From NCBI GenBank assembly GCA_913777615.1, contig CAJYTK010000022.1:62001-126000 (forward strand): a stretch of DNA of 64,000 bases. Direction: 5' to 3'. Source of the DNA: an uncultured Agrobacterium sp. (lineage in GTDB: Bacteria; Pseudomonadota; Alphaproteobacteria; Rhizobiales; Rhizobiaceae). How positions within the stretch are numbered: the first letter of the stretch is position 1; the number at the start of each line of letters is the position of its first letter. Shown in pieces: positions 54,117-64,000 of the stretch. Under the pieces are notes generated by a model. That model was not told the DNA's origin. It saw only the letters and a list, made by a program, of their open reading frames with translations, and did not search any database. A program made the translations under genes and the position numbers.

Positions 54117-54333
54117 GTGCCGCAGAAGCTGTTCTGCTGGCGTGGCGATCCTCTAAAACGTCCCACCTTCGAATGCAAGCGATTTTGTTTTCAAAACGTC
54201 ATTTTCCTGCAATGAATTTTACAAGCCATTGAATTTTAAAGACTTATGGACTAGGCGAATTTGAGCATCAAATTCGCGATCGAAAATGATCGATGTCCAT
54301 GCGGCTTTAAACGGTTGGAAGAAGCGTGGATCT

Positions 54334-55878
54334 TTAGCTTGCGATAGCAGCGGATCCTGGCTGCGGGCGATCCGAAATTTCGATGCGGAATTGTGTGCCG
54401 CGGTCTGCCTTTTCGACTAGCGCAATCGTTCCGCGGTGTGAGAGGACGAGTTCGCGCGCTATGGCGAGACCAAGACCGGTTCCGCCTGAACGGGCCGAAC
54501 CACGAAACGCGGAGAACAGGTTTTCGCGCGCCTTCTGCGGCATGCCGGGTCCATTGTCATCGATGACGATGCTGACGACGTTATCGCTTCGCTGTGCGGC
54601 CACCGTCAGGCGCTTGGAGGGATAATCCTGCCCGCCTGCCTGCTGCAAGGCTTGAACGCCGTTCTTGCAGATGTTGTAGAGAATGCGAAACAGTTGCTCG
54701 CTGTCGGCGTCAACTGCCAGTCCGGCAGGCACGTTATCGACGAACTCGATGCCGCTCTCCGGCTCGATTGCGAGAATATCCCTGACATCCTGAACGACTT
54801 CGGCAAGTTCGATCAGGCGGCGCTTCGGCGCCCCTTCGGTAGCCTGACCATACGCCAGCACCTCACTCGTATATCCGACAGCCCGGTCGATCGTTCTCAG
54901 AAGCTTCGGCGCGAAGCTACGCACCATGGGATCTTCCACATCGACCAGCCTGTCCGACATGAGCTGAGCGGAGGCGAGAATATTGCGCATGTCATGATTG
55001 ATCTTGGACACGGCGAGCCCGAGATCGGCCAGGTTTTTCTGTTGTCGCAACGTTTTCTGCAATTGAACCTGCATATCCGCCAGATGCCGCCCGGCGACCG
55101 CCAATTCATCCGCCCCCTCCTCCGGCCTGAAGAGGCTTGCGGGATCGTCCGGCCTCTCGGCAAAGGTCTGCATGCCGACCGTCAACCGACGGATGGGACG
55201 GATCAGAATGCGATTGATGGACACGAAGATTAGACTTGCCGTAATCAGCGACAGAGCCACCGAAATCATCAACACGTTACCCGCATAAGCAATCATAGCG
55301 GCGCGCAACCTGTTTTCACTCATCACGATCTCGATGATCATGTTGCTGTCACCGATGACGTCGAAGACGCGGATGACGCGATCCTTGCCGAAAAGCAGCA
55401 CCGAAAAAGCGTCGCGAACCGCCTGCAATTGCGAGACGTCCGACAGGTCGTACTGGTCATCGACGCTTGGCGGCACTTCCGTTGCCGCAAGCAGCGTCGA
55501 GGTGCCGTCCTTTTTCAGCGCGATGAGTTTTGCCCCAGTTGCCAGCAAAGTGTCGTTCTGGACGCTGCGGGGAAGCTCCGTCTGCAGACCGTCAATCACA
55601 ACGCCTGCGGCAGCGGCGGTGTTGAGCCTGTCACGCAGCCAGGCGAGACGCATATTGGCAACGGATGGCACGAAGATCAAAATTTCGGCGATCATGACGA
55701 AGACAATCGTCAACAGAAGCAGGCGGCCCGATAAGCCCTGGGTCAGGCCCGGCACCTCACGCAAGGATCGCCTGGGCGCCCCATCGTCCTCCCCGCCATT
55801 CTTCTGGTTTCTGAGTGTCGAAAACACCAGGGCTTTTCCCGTTGGTCTGCCGGCAGCAGTTAGAGGCCATGGCGGCAT
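54334..55878 (-). CDS. Sensor histidine kinase (HAMP-type, orphan)
   Basis: The roughly 514-aa protein has a membrane segment (LLLLTIVFVMIAEILIFVPS), a periplasmic region of about 110 residues, a second one (VLMISVALSLITASLIFVSI), HAMP, and a DHp helix with the His in SKINHDMRNIL. ATPase boxes are NICKNGVQAL, DDNGPGMP and GTGLGLAIA. No response regulator is adjacent. Start uncertain (ATG 55878 or TTG 55888). Confidence 0.85.
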   Translation of the reverse strand: MPPWPLTAAGRPTGKALVFSTLRNQKNGGEDDGAPRRSLREVPGLTQGLSGRLLLLTIVFVMIAEILIFVPSVANMRLAWLRDRLNTAAAAGVVIDGLQTELPRSVQNDTLLATGAKLIALKKDGTSTLLAATEVPPSVDDQYDLSDVSQLQAVRDAFSVLLFGKDRVIRVFDVIGDSNMIIEIVMSENRLRAAMIAYAGNVLMISVALSLITASLIFVSINRILIRPIRRLTVGMQTFAERPDDPASLFRPEEGADELAVAGRHLADMQVQLQKTLRQQKNLADLGLAVSKINHDMRNILASAQLMSDRLVDVEDPMVRSFAPKLLRTIDRAVGYTSEVLAYGQATEGAPKRRLIELAEVVQDVRDILAIEPESGIEFVDNVPAGLAVDADSEQLFRILYNICKNGVQALQQAGGQDYPSKRLTVAAQRSDNVVSIVIDDNGPGMPQKARENLFSAFRGSARSGGTGLGLAIARELVLSHRGTIALVEKADRGTQFRIEISDRPQPGSAAIAS

Positions 55879-56024
55879 CCACTTGGGCAAACAGCGTCAT
55901 TTCAGGTCATCATAAAGATTCGAGCCGAAAATTCAAACGGATGCGAGGACGATCCACGATTGAAGAGGCGAAACGAAAAACGCCGCCCGTATGGGCGGCG
56001 CTGTCTCGATGGAAACGACTGAGA

Positions 56025-58034
56025 TCAAAACTCCTGCCACTCGTCCCTGCTTTGCGCAATCGCGGCAGAGCCGTTGAAGGCACGGGCGACATTACCCATC
56101 ATCCGGCGGGCGGGCGATGCTACCGGCGCGGAGGACGGGCGGGCTGGCGCTGCATATCTGGAGCCTTGCTGCGCCTCGTTTCCAAGACGGAATCGACCGA
56201 CCAGCGACACCAGCGTTGCCGCTTCACTGCTCAGCTTATGGGTCGCAGCAGATGTTTCCTCCACCATTGCGGCATTTCGCTGGGTGACCTGGTCCATCTG
56301 GTTGATGGCGGTGTTGACTTCCTGAAGTCCCGTCGCCTGCTCCTGTGCGGCTGTGGCAATGGAGTGGATGTGGTCATTGATGCTCAAGATGCGAGTCTCG
56401 ATGTCTTCCAGCGCAGCACCCGTCTGGCGAACGAGCGTCACGCCACTCCCAACCTCTTCTCCAGACTTGGTGATGAGCGCCTTGATGTCCTTTGCAGCAT
56501 TGGCCGAACGCTGGGCGAGTTCGCGCACCTCCTGCGCAACGACCGCAAAGCCCTTGCCAGCCTCACCTGCGCGCGCTGCCTCCACACCTGCGTTGAGAGC
56601 CAGGAGGTTTGTCTGGAATGCAATCTCATCGATGACGTTGATGATCTGGCCGATTTCACCCGATGCCTGCTCGATCCGGCCCATCGCGGTGACGGCGTCG
56701 CGAACCACTTTCGCGGAATGAGCCGTTTTCTCCTTGGCGTCCGACACCATGGTGCTTGCTTCCTGAGCGCGCGCCGTGGAGTTCTTCACAACTGCGGTAA
56801 TCTCATCCAGCGCGGCCGACGTTTCTTCCAACGCTGCCGCCTGCTGCTCCGTTCGTTTGGAGAGATCGTCAGCCGCGGAGCGGAGTTCGTTGGCATTGCC
56901 ATTTATGCCTTCGGTGCTTTCTTGCACTTCCGACATCGTCGCTTTGAGCTTGGCCATCGTGTCGTTGATGTTGGCCTGAAGCTCCGCGAAGACGCCGTGG
57001 AAGTTGCCGGTCATGGCGCGCGTCAAATCACCCTGCGCAAGATCGGCCATGACGCGGCCTGCCTCGGAGACACCGCTATCGACGCTGCTCAGAAGGTCGT
57101 TGATGGTCTTTGCGAAGCGGTTGAGGTTGTCGTCACCGTAATCCTTGGTGATGCGACGGCTGAAATCGCCTTGTGCCGCGGCACCAACCACATCCGCCAT
57201 GCCCGATTGTAGATCGTCGCTCTTGGCGCGCATCGCGGTTTCCTGCGCGTTCATGCGTCGCACTTCCAGGCCATTGCGCTTGAAGACTTCGACGGCGGCA
57301 GCCATTTCGCCAATCTCATCCTTGCGATCGAGATATGGGACTTTGGCCTCAAGATTCCCGTTGGCAACAGACTTCATCACCTCCGAAACATCAAGTATCG
57401 GCGCACTCAGCTGCTTGGAGCCGACATAGAGGCCGATAATGGCTCCAGCACCGACACCGGTGACGGTGACAAGGGCGACGGCGAGGAAGATAAACTGGCC
57501 GAAGGCCTCGATCTCCGACTTGATCGCGTCGAGATCTTTAAGATCGCCCTTCACAACTGCGTCAATTTCGGCTTGATATGCCTTGCGATTTTCTCGGTTG
57601 GCTTCATTGTTGCCCTGGACGCTTGCTTCCTGAGGACCTACTTCGCGGCCCAGACGGGCGGTCTCGGTACGGAAGGCGCGAAACTCGGCAAAGCGCTTTT
57701 CGATATTGTCAAAGGTAGCGGCCTGATGGGCCGGAACCTGCGGCTTCCACTCCTTGAGAAGCGCTGCCATGGCATCGAGATTGGTGATGATGCCATCGGC
57801 GAACTTGCCTGCCGCCGCGGTGTCCTTTGCCGCGTACACGCCACGGGCTTCCATAACGACAGCGCTTACAAGCCTGTTGAGAGTTTCGCCGTAACGGGCA
57901 CGATCTGCAACGGAATCCAAGGCGACGGTGTGTGCCTGATATTTGTTGATGGCGTAAATCGAAAGGCCACCAATACTACAGGCCACCAGGCTCAGAAAGC
58001 CGACGAGTAAATTGATCTTGCTCCGAATTTTCAC
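56025..58034 (-). CDS. Methyl-accepting chemotaxis protein
   Basis: The 669-aa receptor has an N-terminal membrane segment, a helical periplasmic ligand domain (about residues 30-185), a second membrane segment, HAMP region(s), and the signalling hairpin with [20 protein letters not shown] and [20 protein letters not shown]. It relays ligand signals to CheA. GTG 58034 with GGGGGAA upstream is preferred; 19 further codons are open upstream. It ends in EEF-like DEWQEF, a possible CheR/CheB tether. Confidence 0.92.
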   Translation of the reverse strand: MKIRSKINLLVGFLSLVACSIGGLSIYAINKYQAHTVALDSVADRARYGETLNRLVSAVVMEARGVYAAKDTAAAGKFADGIITNLDAMAALLKEWKPQVPAHQAATFDNIEKRFAEFRAFRTETARLGREVGPQEASVQGNNEANRENRKAYQAEIDAVVKGDLKDLDAIKSEIEAFGQFIFLAVALVTVTGVGAGAIIGLYVGSKQLSAPILDVSEVMKSVANGNLEAKVPYLDRKDEIGEMAAAVEVFKRNGLEVRRMNAQETAMRAKSDDLQSGMADVVGAAAQGDFSRRITKDYGDDNLNRFAKTINDLLSSVDSGVSEAGRVMADLAQGDLTRAMTGNFHGVFAELQANINDTMAKLKATMSEVQESTEGINGNANELRSAADDLSKRTEQQAAALEETSAALDEITAVVKNSTARAQEASTMVSDAKEKTAHSAKVVRDAVTAMGRIEQASGEIGQIINVIDEIAFQTNLLALNAGVEAARAGEAGKGFAVVAQEVRELAQRSANAAKDIKALITKSGEEVGSGVTLVRQTGAALEDIETRILSINDHIHSIATAAQEQATGLQEVNTAINQMDQVTQRNAAMVEETSAATHKLSSEAATLVSLVGRFRLGNEAQQGSRYAAPARPSSAPVASPARRMMGNVARAFNGSAAIAQSRDEWQEF

Positions 58035-58399
58035 TGCGAATTCCCCCGATATTCCAAACCCACCGAGACCGGAGAATAAACATCCGGCCATTTGGTCGAG
58101 AGAACGTTATTTAATGTCAATTAAGAAACAATTTCAGATTTTAATTATGTCTCAGAATCTTTGAAAAGGCCGATCATGGGAAAGTGCAAAGAATAGCTGT
58201 CGGCTTCGGTTGAGCAAAAAGGGCTCTTGCGCCGTGGGTGCGTGATGCGGTTCTGCAATTGACTTTGCGGGTGATAAGCCCTTATAAGCCCGCACGTCCG
58301 GGCATTTCGCAGTCTATGATGGCTTTCCGGGCATTAGTCGAAACGCTCTTGCCCTTAAGGGCAAAGTCAAGAAGGGCCGCACCCCGCGGTATTAAATAA
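58035..58399. other. 365-bp divergent region with the rpmH promoter
   Basis: The best promoter is TTGACT (58259-58264), 18 bp, TATAAG (58283-58288), about 110 bp before rpmH and reading right. The rest holds the MCP upstream region, with no gene seen. DnaA-box-like sites were not found convincingly. Confidence 0.6.
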
Positions 58400-58537
58400 A
58401 TGTCGAAGCGTACTTTCCAACCGTCCAAGCTTGTTCGCAAGCGCCGTCATGGTTTCCGTGCTCGCATGGCTACAGCTGGCGGCCGCAAGGTTCTTGCAGC
58501 TCGCCGCGCCCGCGGTCGCGCACGTCTGTCCGCTTAA
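58400..58537 (+). CDS. rpmH: 50S ribosomal protein L34
   Basis: The 45-aa basic protein has the L34 sequence [20 protein letters not shown] and [20 protein letters not shown], then SA. One residue longer than the usual 44 because of MSKR at the start. It is first in rpmH-rnpA-yidC-engB, an order conserved widely in bacteria. Confidence 0.97.
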   Translation: MSKRTFQPSKLVRKRRHGFRARMATAGGRKVLAARRARGRARLSA

Positions 58538-58568
58538 TCAAGTGGTTGCCCGATGAAAGTCGCGGCAG

Positions 58569-58952
58569 ATGACAGATGAGAAGAAAATGCCCGGTCGGTT
58601 GAAAAACCGGCCGGATTTCCTTGCCGTTCAGGCGGGTGAGAAAAGGCGCGGAAGCACTTTTCTTCTGGAGGTTCTGGATCGGCAGGCTCCTGAAACCGAA
58701 GCAAGAGTCGGTTTTACCGTCACCAAGCGCCAGGGAAACGCGGTCGAACGCAACCGTATGCGCCGCCGTCTCAGGGAAGCCGTCAGGCTTTCTGCCGGGT
58801 TTGCAATGAAACCCGGGCATGACTATGTGATTGTCGCCCGAAGGGACGCATTGAATACCGATTTCGCCGTACTGGAAAACTTGCTCATAGAGCGGATCGA
58901 GGGACGCGCGAAAAACGGACGCTCCCGGGAGACCCGCTCCAGGAAAGAATGA
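58569..58952 (+). CDS. rnpA: Ribonuclease P protein component
   Basis: The 127-aa RNase P protein has the RNR motif in [16 protein letters not shown] and the N-terminal FTVTKRQ strand. It aids the RNA subunit in 5' tRNA processing. It lies 31 bp after rpmH and its stop overlaps the yidC start. Confidence 0.95.
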   Translation: MTDEKKMPGRLKNRPDFLAVQAGEKRRGSTFLLEVLDRQAPETEARVGFTVTKRQGNAVERNRMRRRLREAVRLSAGFAMKPGHDYVIVARRDALNTDFAVLENLLIERIEGRAKNGRSRETRSRKE

Positions 58953-60772
58953 TGGAAAAAAACCGCAATTACTTCATCGCGATCGCCCTTTCGGTTGTCA
59001 TCGTACTTGCCTGGCAGTTCCTCTACATGAACCCGCGTATCGAGCAGCAGCGCCGCGCCGAAGAGGTACGCCAGGCGCAGCAGGCCACGCAGCAGACACA
59101 GACCACGACGGCACCGGCGCCAGCCGATGGCACAGCGACCCCGGCAACCACGCCGAGCGGCACGCTCCCCGGTGCGAGCAGCCAGCAGGCCGCGACCATT
59201 TCGCGTGCCGATGCACTGGCAAAGACGCAGCGCGTCGAGATCGACACCAACGCAATCGCCGGCTCCATCAACCTGACGGGCGCGCGTATCGATGACATTC
59301 GCTTGAAGGATTACCACGAGACGGTGGATGACTCGAGCCCGATCATCACCCTCTTCTCGCCTTCCGATACACATGATGGCTACTTCACCGAGCTTGGCTA
59401 TATCGGCAATGACGGCGTTGGCTCCGTGCCTGGCCCGGCCACGGTATGGACGGCTCCCGCTGGAGCAAAGCTGACCGAGACGACACCGGTGACGCTCTCC
59501 TACACCAACGACAAGGGCGTGGTGTTCAACCGCACGGTCTCGATTGACGATCACTACATGATCACCGTCACCGACAAGATCGAGAACCCAGGTCAGGAGG
59601 CGATCACGCTGTCGGCTTATGGCCGTATCACCCGTAACAACAAGCCTGTTACCCCGCCTGTCTTCGTCATTCACGAAGGCTTTCTGGGCGTTGCCGGCGC
59701 TGATGGCAGCCTGACGGAAGAGACTTACAAGAAGGTAGAGGAACAGCCATTCGTTCTGCCGAAGGCAACCGGTGGCTGGCTCGGCATTACCGACAAGTAC
59801 TGGGCGGCGGCAATCGTTCCGCCTCAGGACAAGGCTGTCGAAACCCGCTATACCCACTTCACCGATGGTCAGCCGCGCTACCAGGCCGACTACCGCAGCG
59901 ATGCGCTGACCGTGGCACCGGGGCAGTCTGCCGAACTGAAGAACCTTATCTTCGCTGGCGCCAAGGAAGTGCCGCTCGTCGACCGCTACGAGACGCAGTA
60001 TACCATTCCGAAGTTCGATCTTTTGATCGACTGGGGCTGGTTCTACTTCATCACCAAGCCGATGTTCAAATTGATGGATTTCTTCTTCCGTTATTTTGGC
60101 AATTTCGGCGTGGCGATCCTGCTCACCACCATCGTCGTCAAGCTTCTGTTCTTCCCGCTTGCCAGCAAGCAGTACGCTTCCATGGCGAACATGAAGCGCA
60201 TGCAGCCCAAGATCGAAGAGTTGAAGGCCAAGTTCGGCGACGACCGCATGGGCATGCAGCAGGCGATGATGCAGCTCTATAAGGAAGAAAAGATCAATCC
60301 GATTGCCGGCTGCTGGCCGATGCTTTTGCAGATCCCGGTCTTCTTCGCGCTCTACAAGGTCATCTACGTCACCATCGAAATGCGTCACGCGCCTTTCTTC
60401 GGCTGGATCCACGACCTGTCCGCGCCAGATCCGACCTCGCTCTTCAATCTGTTCGGGCTTCTGCCTTATGACGTGCCGCACTTCCTGATGATCGGTGTCT
60501 GGCCTATCATCATGGGCATCACTATGTTCCTGCAGATGCGCATGAACCCGACACCGCCGGATCCGACCCAGGCGATGATCTTCACTTGGATGCCGCTGAT
60601 CTTCACCTTCATGCTGGCGTCTTTCCCGGCCGGTCTCGTCATCTACTGGGCATGGAACAACACGCTGTCGATCTCGCAGCAGGCGGTTATCATGAAGCGC
60701 CATGGCGCCAAGATAGAGCTCTTCGACAATCTTAAAGGGTTGTTCAAACGAAAGCCGGTGCAATCCAAATGA
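58949..60772 (+). CDS. yidC: Membrane protein insertase YidC
   Basis: The 607-aa protein has an N-terminal membrane segment ([20 protein letters not shown]), a Gln/Thr/Pro-rich linker, a large periplasmic beta domain (about residues 90-350), and the conserved C-terminal insertase helices ([20 protein letters not shown], then [43 protein letters not shown]). It inserts membrane proteins with or without Sec. ATG overlaps the rnpA stop (ATGA); a second ATG follows at once. Confidence 0.96.
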   Translation: MMEKNRNYFIAIALSVVIVLAWQFLYMNPRIEQQRRAEEVRQAQQATQQTQTTTAPAPADGTATPATTPSGTLPGASSQQAATISRADALAKTQRVEIDTNAIAGSINLTGARIDDIRLKDYHETVDDSSPIITLFSPSDTHDGYFTELGYIGNDGVGSVPGPATVWTAPAGAKLTETTPVTLSYTNDKGVVFNRTVSIDDHYMITVTDKIENPGQEAITLSAYGRITRNNKPVTPPVFVIHEGFLGVAGADGSLTEETYKKVEEQPFVLPKATGGWLGITDKYWAAAIVPPQDKAVETRYTHFTDGQPRYQADYRSDALTVAPGQSAELKNLIFAGAKEVPLVDRYETQYTIPKFDLLIDWGWFYFITKPMFKLMDFFFRYFGNFGVAILLTTIVVKLLFFPLASKQYASMANMKRMQPKIEELKAKFGDDRMGMQQAMMQLYKEEKINPIAGCWPMLLQIPVFFALYKVIYVTIEMRHAPFFGWIHDLSAPDPTSLFNLFGLLPYDVPHFLMIGVWPIIMGITMFLQMRMNPTPPDPTQAMIFTWMPLIFTFMLASFPAGLVIYWAWNNTLSISQQAVIMKRHGAKIELFDNLKGLFKRKPVQSK

Positions 60773-61416
60773 CGGCTGACAAGCCCCTCTTCGGAAGGCC
60801 GTGGATTTTTATCCGCGGCGTTCCGGCCATGAAGTTCCTTCCACCCGAGGGCCCGGCAGAGATCGCTTTCGCCGGGCGTTCGAACGTCGGCAAGTCCTCG
60901 CTGATCAACGCGCTCGTCGGTCACAAGGGACTGGCGCGCACCTCGAATACGCCAGGCCGCACTCAAGAGCTCAACTACTTCGTGCCCGAAGGCTATTCCG
61001 GTGCCGGAGACGACCTTCCGCCAATGGCGCTGGTCGATATGCCAGGCTATGGATACGCGCAGGCTCCCAAGGATCAGGTCGATAACTGGACGAAACTCGT
61101 CTTCGACTATCTGCGCGGTCGGGCGACGCTGAAGCGCGTGTATGTGCTGATCGATTCTCGCCATGGCATCAAGAAGAATGACGAGGATGTCTTAAGCCTG
61201 CTCGACAAGGCAGCCGTGTCCTACCAGATCGTTTTGACGAAGACGGACAAGATCAAAGAACCAGCCGTTCCGCGTCTGATCACCGAGACATTGGAAAAGA
61301 TCAAAAAGCGCCCGGCAGCCTATCCCGAAGTTCTGGCTACGTCCTCTGAAAAATCATCAGGACTGGACGAGTTGCGCGCCGAAATTCTCAAGACGGTCGG
61401 CTACCCGCAGCCCTGA
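60769..61416 (+). CDS. engB: Ribosome biogenesis GTPase EngB/YsxC
   Basis: The 215-aa GTPase has G1 [10 protein letters not shown]3 DMPGYGYA, G4 TKTD and G5-like ATSSEKS motifs. It helps assemble the large ribosomal subunit. Its start overlaps the yidC stop as ATGA, so translation is coupled across the cluster. Confidence 0.95.
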   Translation: MTADKPLFGRPWIFIRGVPAMKFLPPEGPAEIAFAGRSNVGKSSLINALVGHKGLARTSNTPGRTQELNYFVPEGYSGAGDDLPPMALVDMPGYGYAQAPKDQVDNWTKLVFDYLRGRATLKRVYVLIDSRHGIKKNDEDVLSLLDKAAVSYQIVLTKTDKIKEPAVPRLITETLEKIKKRPAAYPEVLATSSEKSSGLDELRAEILKTVGYPQP

Positions 61417-61429
61417 CGCAGTCAGGGCT
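61409..61429. terminator. Hairpin at the end of engB
   Basis: AGCCCTGA (61409-61416) and TCAGGGCT (61422-61429) pair exactly around CGCAG, including the engB stop, between convergent genes. No long T-run. Confidence 0.6.
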
Positions 61430-61439
61430 CATCAGCAAA

Positions 61440-61817
61440 TCAGATGCTGGTAAAGAGCAGCACCCCGGCCCAAAGAACGGCGGCGAGCGTGGTCATGCGC
61501 CAGAAACGCGCCGAATTCCACAATGCGGTGAGGATGGCGAAACGGCCATAGATGCTGCGATGCAGCTTGTCGTCTGAACGACGGAGCGCGTGATCCATTG
61601 AGGCATCGACATAGGATGCGAAGTTGCGCTGCTCACGGACTTCCGTCTTGGCGAGATTGTCTTCCCAGCGCCGGACAATGTTGGCGAATTGCTGGTCGTT
61701 CTTAACCCTTACGGCAAGCTCGGCTTTCACGTCTTCCGGCAGTGCGCCGAGCACATATTTGCCCGCCAGCACCTGATCCTTCAAACCGCCGCGCATATCC
61801 TTATCCGGCAAGGCCAT
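61440..61817 (-). CDS. Anti-sigma-like single-pass membrane protein, no sigma partner visible
   Basis: The 125-aa protein starts with a segment resembling anti-sigma K/RskA-type N-termini (LAGKYVLGALPEDVKAELAV, then IVRRWEDNLAKTEV) and ends with one membrane segment (TTLAAVLWAGVLLFTSI). There is almost no periplasmic domain, unlike full RskA proteins. No ECF sigma gene is next to it. Likely a truncated or specialised anti-sigma-like protein; unproven. Confidence 0.55.
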   Translation of the reverse strand: MALPDKDMRGGLKDQVLAGKYVLGALPEDVKAELAVRVKNDQQFANIVRRWEDNLAKTEVREQRNFASYVDASMDHALRRSDDKLHRSIYGRFAILTALWNSARFWRMTTLAAVLWAGVLLFTSI

Positions 61818-62056
61818 GTCTTCATCAAACTCCGCTGCTTCGCGCCACCGTCATCATGACGGCCCGCCCAATCGAATCTCGGTGGGCCGGACGCAGACTC
61901 CCAAAACGAGGCTCGCCCTAATGCGCCGCCGTGTCAATCTTATTGACTGCGCATATGGCATCCTCTGTGAATTTTATGCTCCCCACTTGGCCCATCCGTG
62001 TTTCATCCGTCAAAAACTTGCGTTACAAGCGGCGCAATCAAAGACGAGGTTTCCAC

Positions 62057-62941
62057 ATGGCGAGTTTTGAAAGCGAAATGCAGGCCCGGCTTCTGGCTCA
62101 GGCCCTTCCCTTCATGCAGAAGTATGAAAACAAGACAATCGTCGTAAAATATGGCGGCCACGCCATGGGAGACACGGCGCTCGGAAAAGCCTTCGCCGAA
62201 GACATTGCACTCCTGAAACAGTCCGGGATCAACCCGATCGTGGTGCATGGAGGGGGTCCGCAGATCGGCGCGATGCTGTCCAAGATGGGGATCGAATCGA
62301 AGTTCGAAGGTGGCCTGCGCGTCACCGACGCCAAGACTGTCGAAATCGTCGAAATGGTGCTGGCGGGCTCGATCAACAAGGAGATCGTCGCGCTCATCAA
62401 TCAGACCGGCGAATGGGCCATCGGGCTGTGCGGCAAGGACGGCAACATGGTTTTTGCCGAAAAGGCGCGCAAGACCGTGATCGATCCGGACAGCAATATC
62501 GAGCGGGTGCTCGATCTCGGTTTCGTCGGTGAAGTCGTGGAAGTCGATCGCACCCTTCTCGATCTTCTGGCGAAATCCGAGATGATCCCGGTCATCGCTC
62601 CCGTGGCGCCTGGCCGCGACGGCGCCACTTACAACATCAATGCCGATACATTTGCCGGCGCCATTGCCGGTGCGCTGCACGCGACACGCTTGCTGTTCCT
62701 TACCGATGTCGAAGGCGTTCTCGACAAGAACAAGGAACTGATCAAGGAATTGACGGTCTCCCAGGCCAAGGCCCTTATCAAGGACGGCACGATTTCCGGC
62801 GGGATGATCCCGAAGGTGGAAACCTGCATCGAGGCGATTAAGGCGGGTGTTCAGGGCGTCGTCATTCTGAACGGCAAGACTGCCCACTCGGTTCTTCTGG
62901 AGATCTTTACGGAAGGCGCCGGCACACTGATCGTGCCTTGA
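62057..62941 (+). CDS. argB: Acetylglutamate kinase
   Basis: ArgB phosphorylates N-acetylglutamate in arginine synthesis. The 294-aa protein has the kinase motif [13 protein letters not shown], the substrate loop [10 protein letters not shown], and the ATP site [15 protein letters not shown] with [11 protein letters not shown] 62057 (GAGG seven bases upstream) gives family length; an earlier open stretch is rejected. Arginine is the usual feedback inhibitor. Confidence 0.94.
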   Translation: MASFESEMQARLLAQALPFMQKYENKTIVVKYGGHAMGDTALGKAFAEDIALLKQSGINPIVVHGGGPQIGAMLSKMGIESKFEGGLRVTDAKTVEIVEMVLAGSINKEIVALINQTGEWAIGLCGKDGNMVFAEKARKTVIDPDSNIERVLDLGFVGEVVEVDRTLLDLLAKSEMIPVIAPVAPGRDGATYNINADTFAGAIAGALHATRLLFLTDVEGVLDKNKELIKELTVSQAKALIKDGTISGGMIPKVETCIEAIKAGVQGVVILNGKTAHSVLLEIFTEGAGTLIVP

Positions 62942-62991
62942 GACACAAGCCTTCGGCTTTGGTGAGAGCGTTTCCTCGTTATGGAAACGTT

Positions 62992-63909
62992 CTAGCCGAA
63001 GGCGAGAAGAGCCAAAACGCCGAGGACGATCAACAGACAGCCCATCAATTCAAGTCTGTTGATCTTCTCCTTGAAGACGAACACCGTCGAGGCGAATGCA
63101 AAGAGCATTTCCACCTGCGCCAGAGCCTTGACGATTGCGGCCTGTTGCAGCGTCATCGCCGTGAACCAGCCGAATGAGGCGGTAGCGCCGACAAAACCGA
63201 CGGCGATCCCCGACTTCCAAGCTTTGGCGATACGCGCAAGCTCCTCGCGCTCTCGCAACAAAATCCAGATGAGCATTGCAACAGTCTGGGTCACGATGAC
63301 CACGACCAGTGTAAAGCTCGCCTGCATGACTGCGTCCGGTGCTGGCAGGCTGGACGCAATCGACAGCGATGCGGACCGATAGGCGACCGAGGAAAGACCG
63401 AAAAGAGCGCCCGATGCGAGGCCAATGCCCGCAATGCGGCTGAACACGGATGTTATGATGGAAACGGGCGAAAGCGCCGTTCTCGCTACGGAAATCAGCA
63501 TGACACCTGAGACCGAGATGGCAATGGCCAGCAGCGTCCCGGCACTCACGCTTTCCCCAACGAAAACGAGAGCGAACAGTGCAGCCTGTGCGGGTTCCGT
63601 GCGCGAATAGGCTGTGCCGACGGCGAAGTTGCGGAAGGAAAACAAATGCACGAGCAGGAAGGTCGCACCGATCTGCGTCATCGAACCGATCGCCGACCAG
63701 AGTACAAAGTCTCCGTTGATCGATGGCAGTGGCCTCGCCAACCCGAAATGCAGGATGGCAAGATAGACGAGCGCAAAGGGCATGCCGAAACCGAAGCGCA
63801 CAAAGGTCGCGCCAGTGGTGCCCATGCTCTTTTTCAGGTGTTTTTGAAAGGTCGAGCGCAAATTCTGCAAGAAAGCGCTGACCAGGGTGATGCCGATCCA
63901 CAATTCCAT
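62992..63909 (-). CDS. EamA/DMT-family permease
   Basis: The roughly 305-aa protein has about ten membrane segments in two EamA-like repeats (GTTGATFVRFGFGMPFALVY; VGFVGATASFGWFTAMTLQQ). Substrates of the family include metabolites and amino acids; this one is unknown. ATG 63909 has GAGAGC close upstream, ATG 63924 is an alternative. Convergent with argB over an imperfect GTTTCC/GGAAAC hairpin (about 62965-62991). Confidence 0.85.
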   Translation of the reverse strand: MELWIGITLVSAFLQNLRSTFQKHLKKSMGTTGATFVRFGFGMPFALVYLAILHFGLARPLPSINGDFVLWSAIGSMTQIGATFLLVHLFSFRNFAVGTAYSRTEPAQAALFALVFVGESVSAGTLLAIAISVSGVMLISVARTALSPVSIITSVFSRIAGIGLASGALFGLSSVAYRSASLSIASSLPAPDAVMQASFTLVVVIVTQTVAMLIWILLREREELARIAKAWKSGIAVGFVGATASFGWFTAMTLQQAAIVKALAQVEMLFAFASTVFVFKEKINRLELMGCLLIVLGVLALLAFG

Positions 63910-64000
63910 GCTCTCGATTAGCATCCGCGCAGGTCAACCGCCAAGGACGGTTTTCGTGACTGTAAGCGCGTTTTCGATTTTATTTGACCGATGAAAAGGG

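Noticed and set aside
58823-60763. 646-codon open frame on the minus strand
   Set aside because: Antisense to yidC, rich in Arg/His/Asp, with no ribosome site or family.
1-64000. CRISPR arrays, insertion sequences, integrases, rRNA genes, replication origin
   Set aside because: No regularly spaced repeats, transposase or integrase-like frames, rRNA segments or clear origin features were seen on either strand.

Overview
The window is chromosomal DNA of an alphaproteobacterium of the Rhizobiaceae, most like the Agrobacterium/Allorhizobium/Rhizobium group. This rests on protein resemblance and on lineage-typical regulation: a SAM-II riboswitch before metZ, gcrA with clustered GANTC (CcrM) sites, TGA-N9-TCA iron boxes of the RirA type, GGAAC-N16/17-CGTT promoters of the EcfG general stress response, a rhizobial Pho box, and an ECF11/ChrR module. 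No plasmid, phage or CRISPR backbone is visible. Most of the window is core genome broken by small accessory patches.

Layout. 1-2.0 kb: a decayed SIR2/P-loop defence-like gene at the 3' end of tRNA-Gly(CCC). 2-10.3 kb: dcd, riboswitch-controlled metZ, apaG, argD-argF-hslO, gcrA and an orphan Imm63-like gene. 10.3-19.4 kb: the phosphate block phoR-pstSCAB-phoU-phoB and ppk2. 19.8-24.5 kb: a membrane-anchored unknown, a nitronate monooxygenase-like gene, tRNA-Thr(CGT) with a HEAT-like unknown behind it, and several very small membrane proteins. 24.6-29.9 kb: ECF11 sigma-ChrR-DUF2177 divergent from FAD oxidoreductase-DUF1365-cyclopropane fatty acid synthase-like methyltransferase, a singlet-oxygen/membrane-lipid module. 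29.9-30.9 kb: stress-promoter-linked small genes (a 24-aa membrane peptide, DUF982, PRC-barrel). 31-35.2 kb: fbpC-fbpA-fbpB ferric iron transport with two iron boxes. 35.4-50.2 kb: fadD, pgi, an MFS/AraC divergent pair, a dicarboxylate/amino-acid symporter, a Gate-domain protein divergent from an Lrp regulator, fructokinase, pyrE, pyrC, a proline racemase-family enzyme and a lipoprotein hydrolase. 50.4-54.1 kb: a HAD-like protein, then a two-gene AbiJ-type HEPN plus glycine-rich membrane protein module at the 3' side of tRNA-Arg(ACG). 54.3-64 kb: histidine kinase, chemotaxis receptor, the rpmH-rnpA-yidC-engB cluster, argB and a DMT-family permease.

What stands out. All three tRNA genes carry accessory, AT-richer cargo on their 3' side: a decayed SIR2-STAND gene, a HEAT-like acidic protein, and a translationally coupled HEPN/membrane pair. 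The last is the best candidate for an undescribed defence system. The regulatory layer is also unusually legible: a four-strand SAM-II terminator switch, five GANTC sites plus a CtrA-like box before gcrA, paired iron boxes, an extended Pho box, and an exact EcfG promoter in front of a 24-codon gene.

Limits. Family names come from recognising motifs by eye and from memory, without searches. Start codons were chosen by ribosome binding site and family length. Regulatory sites are pattern matches only.
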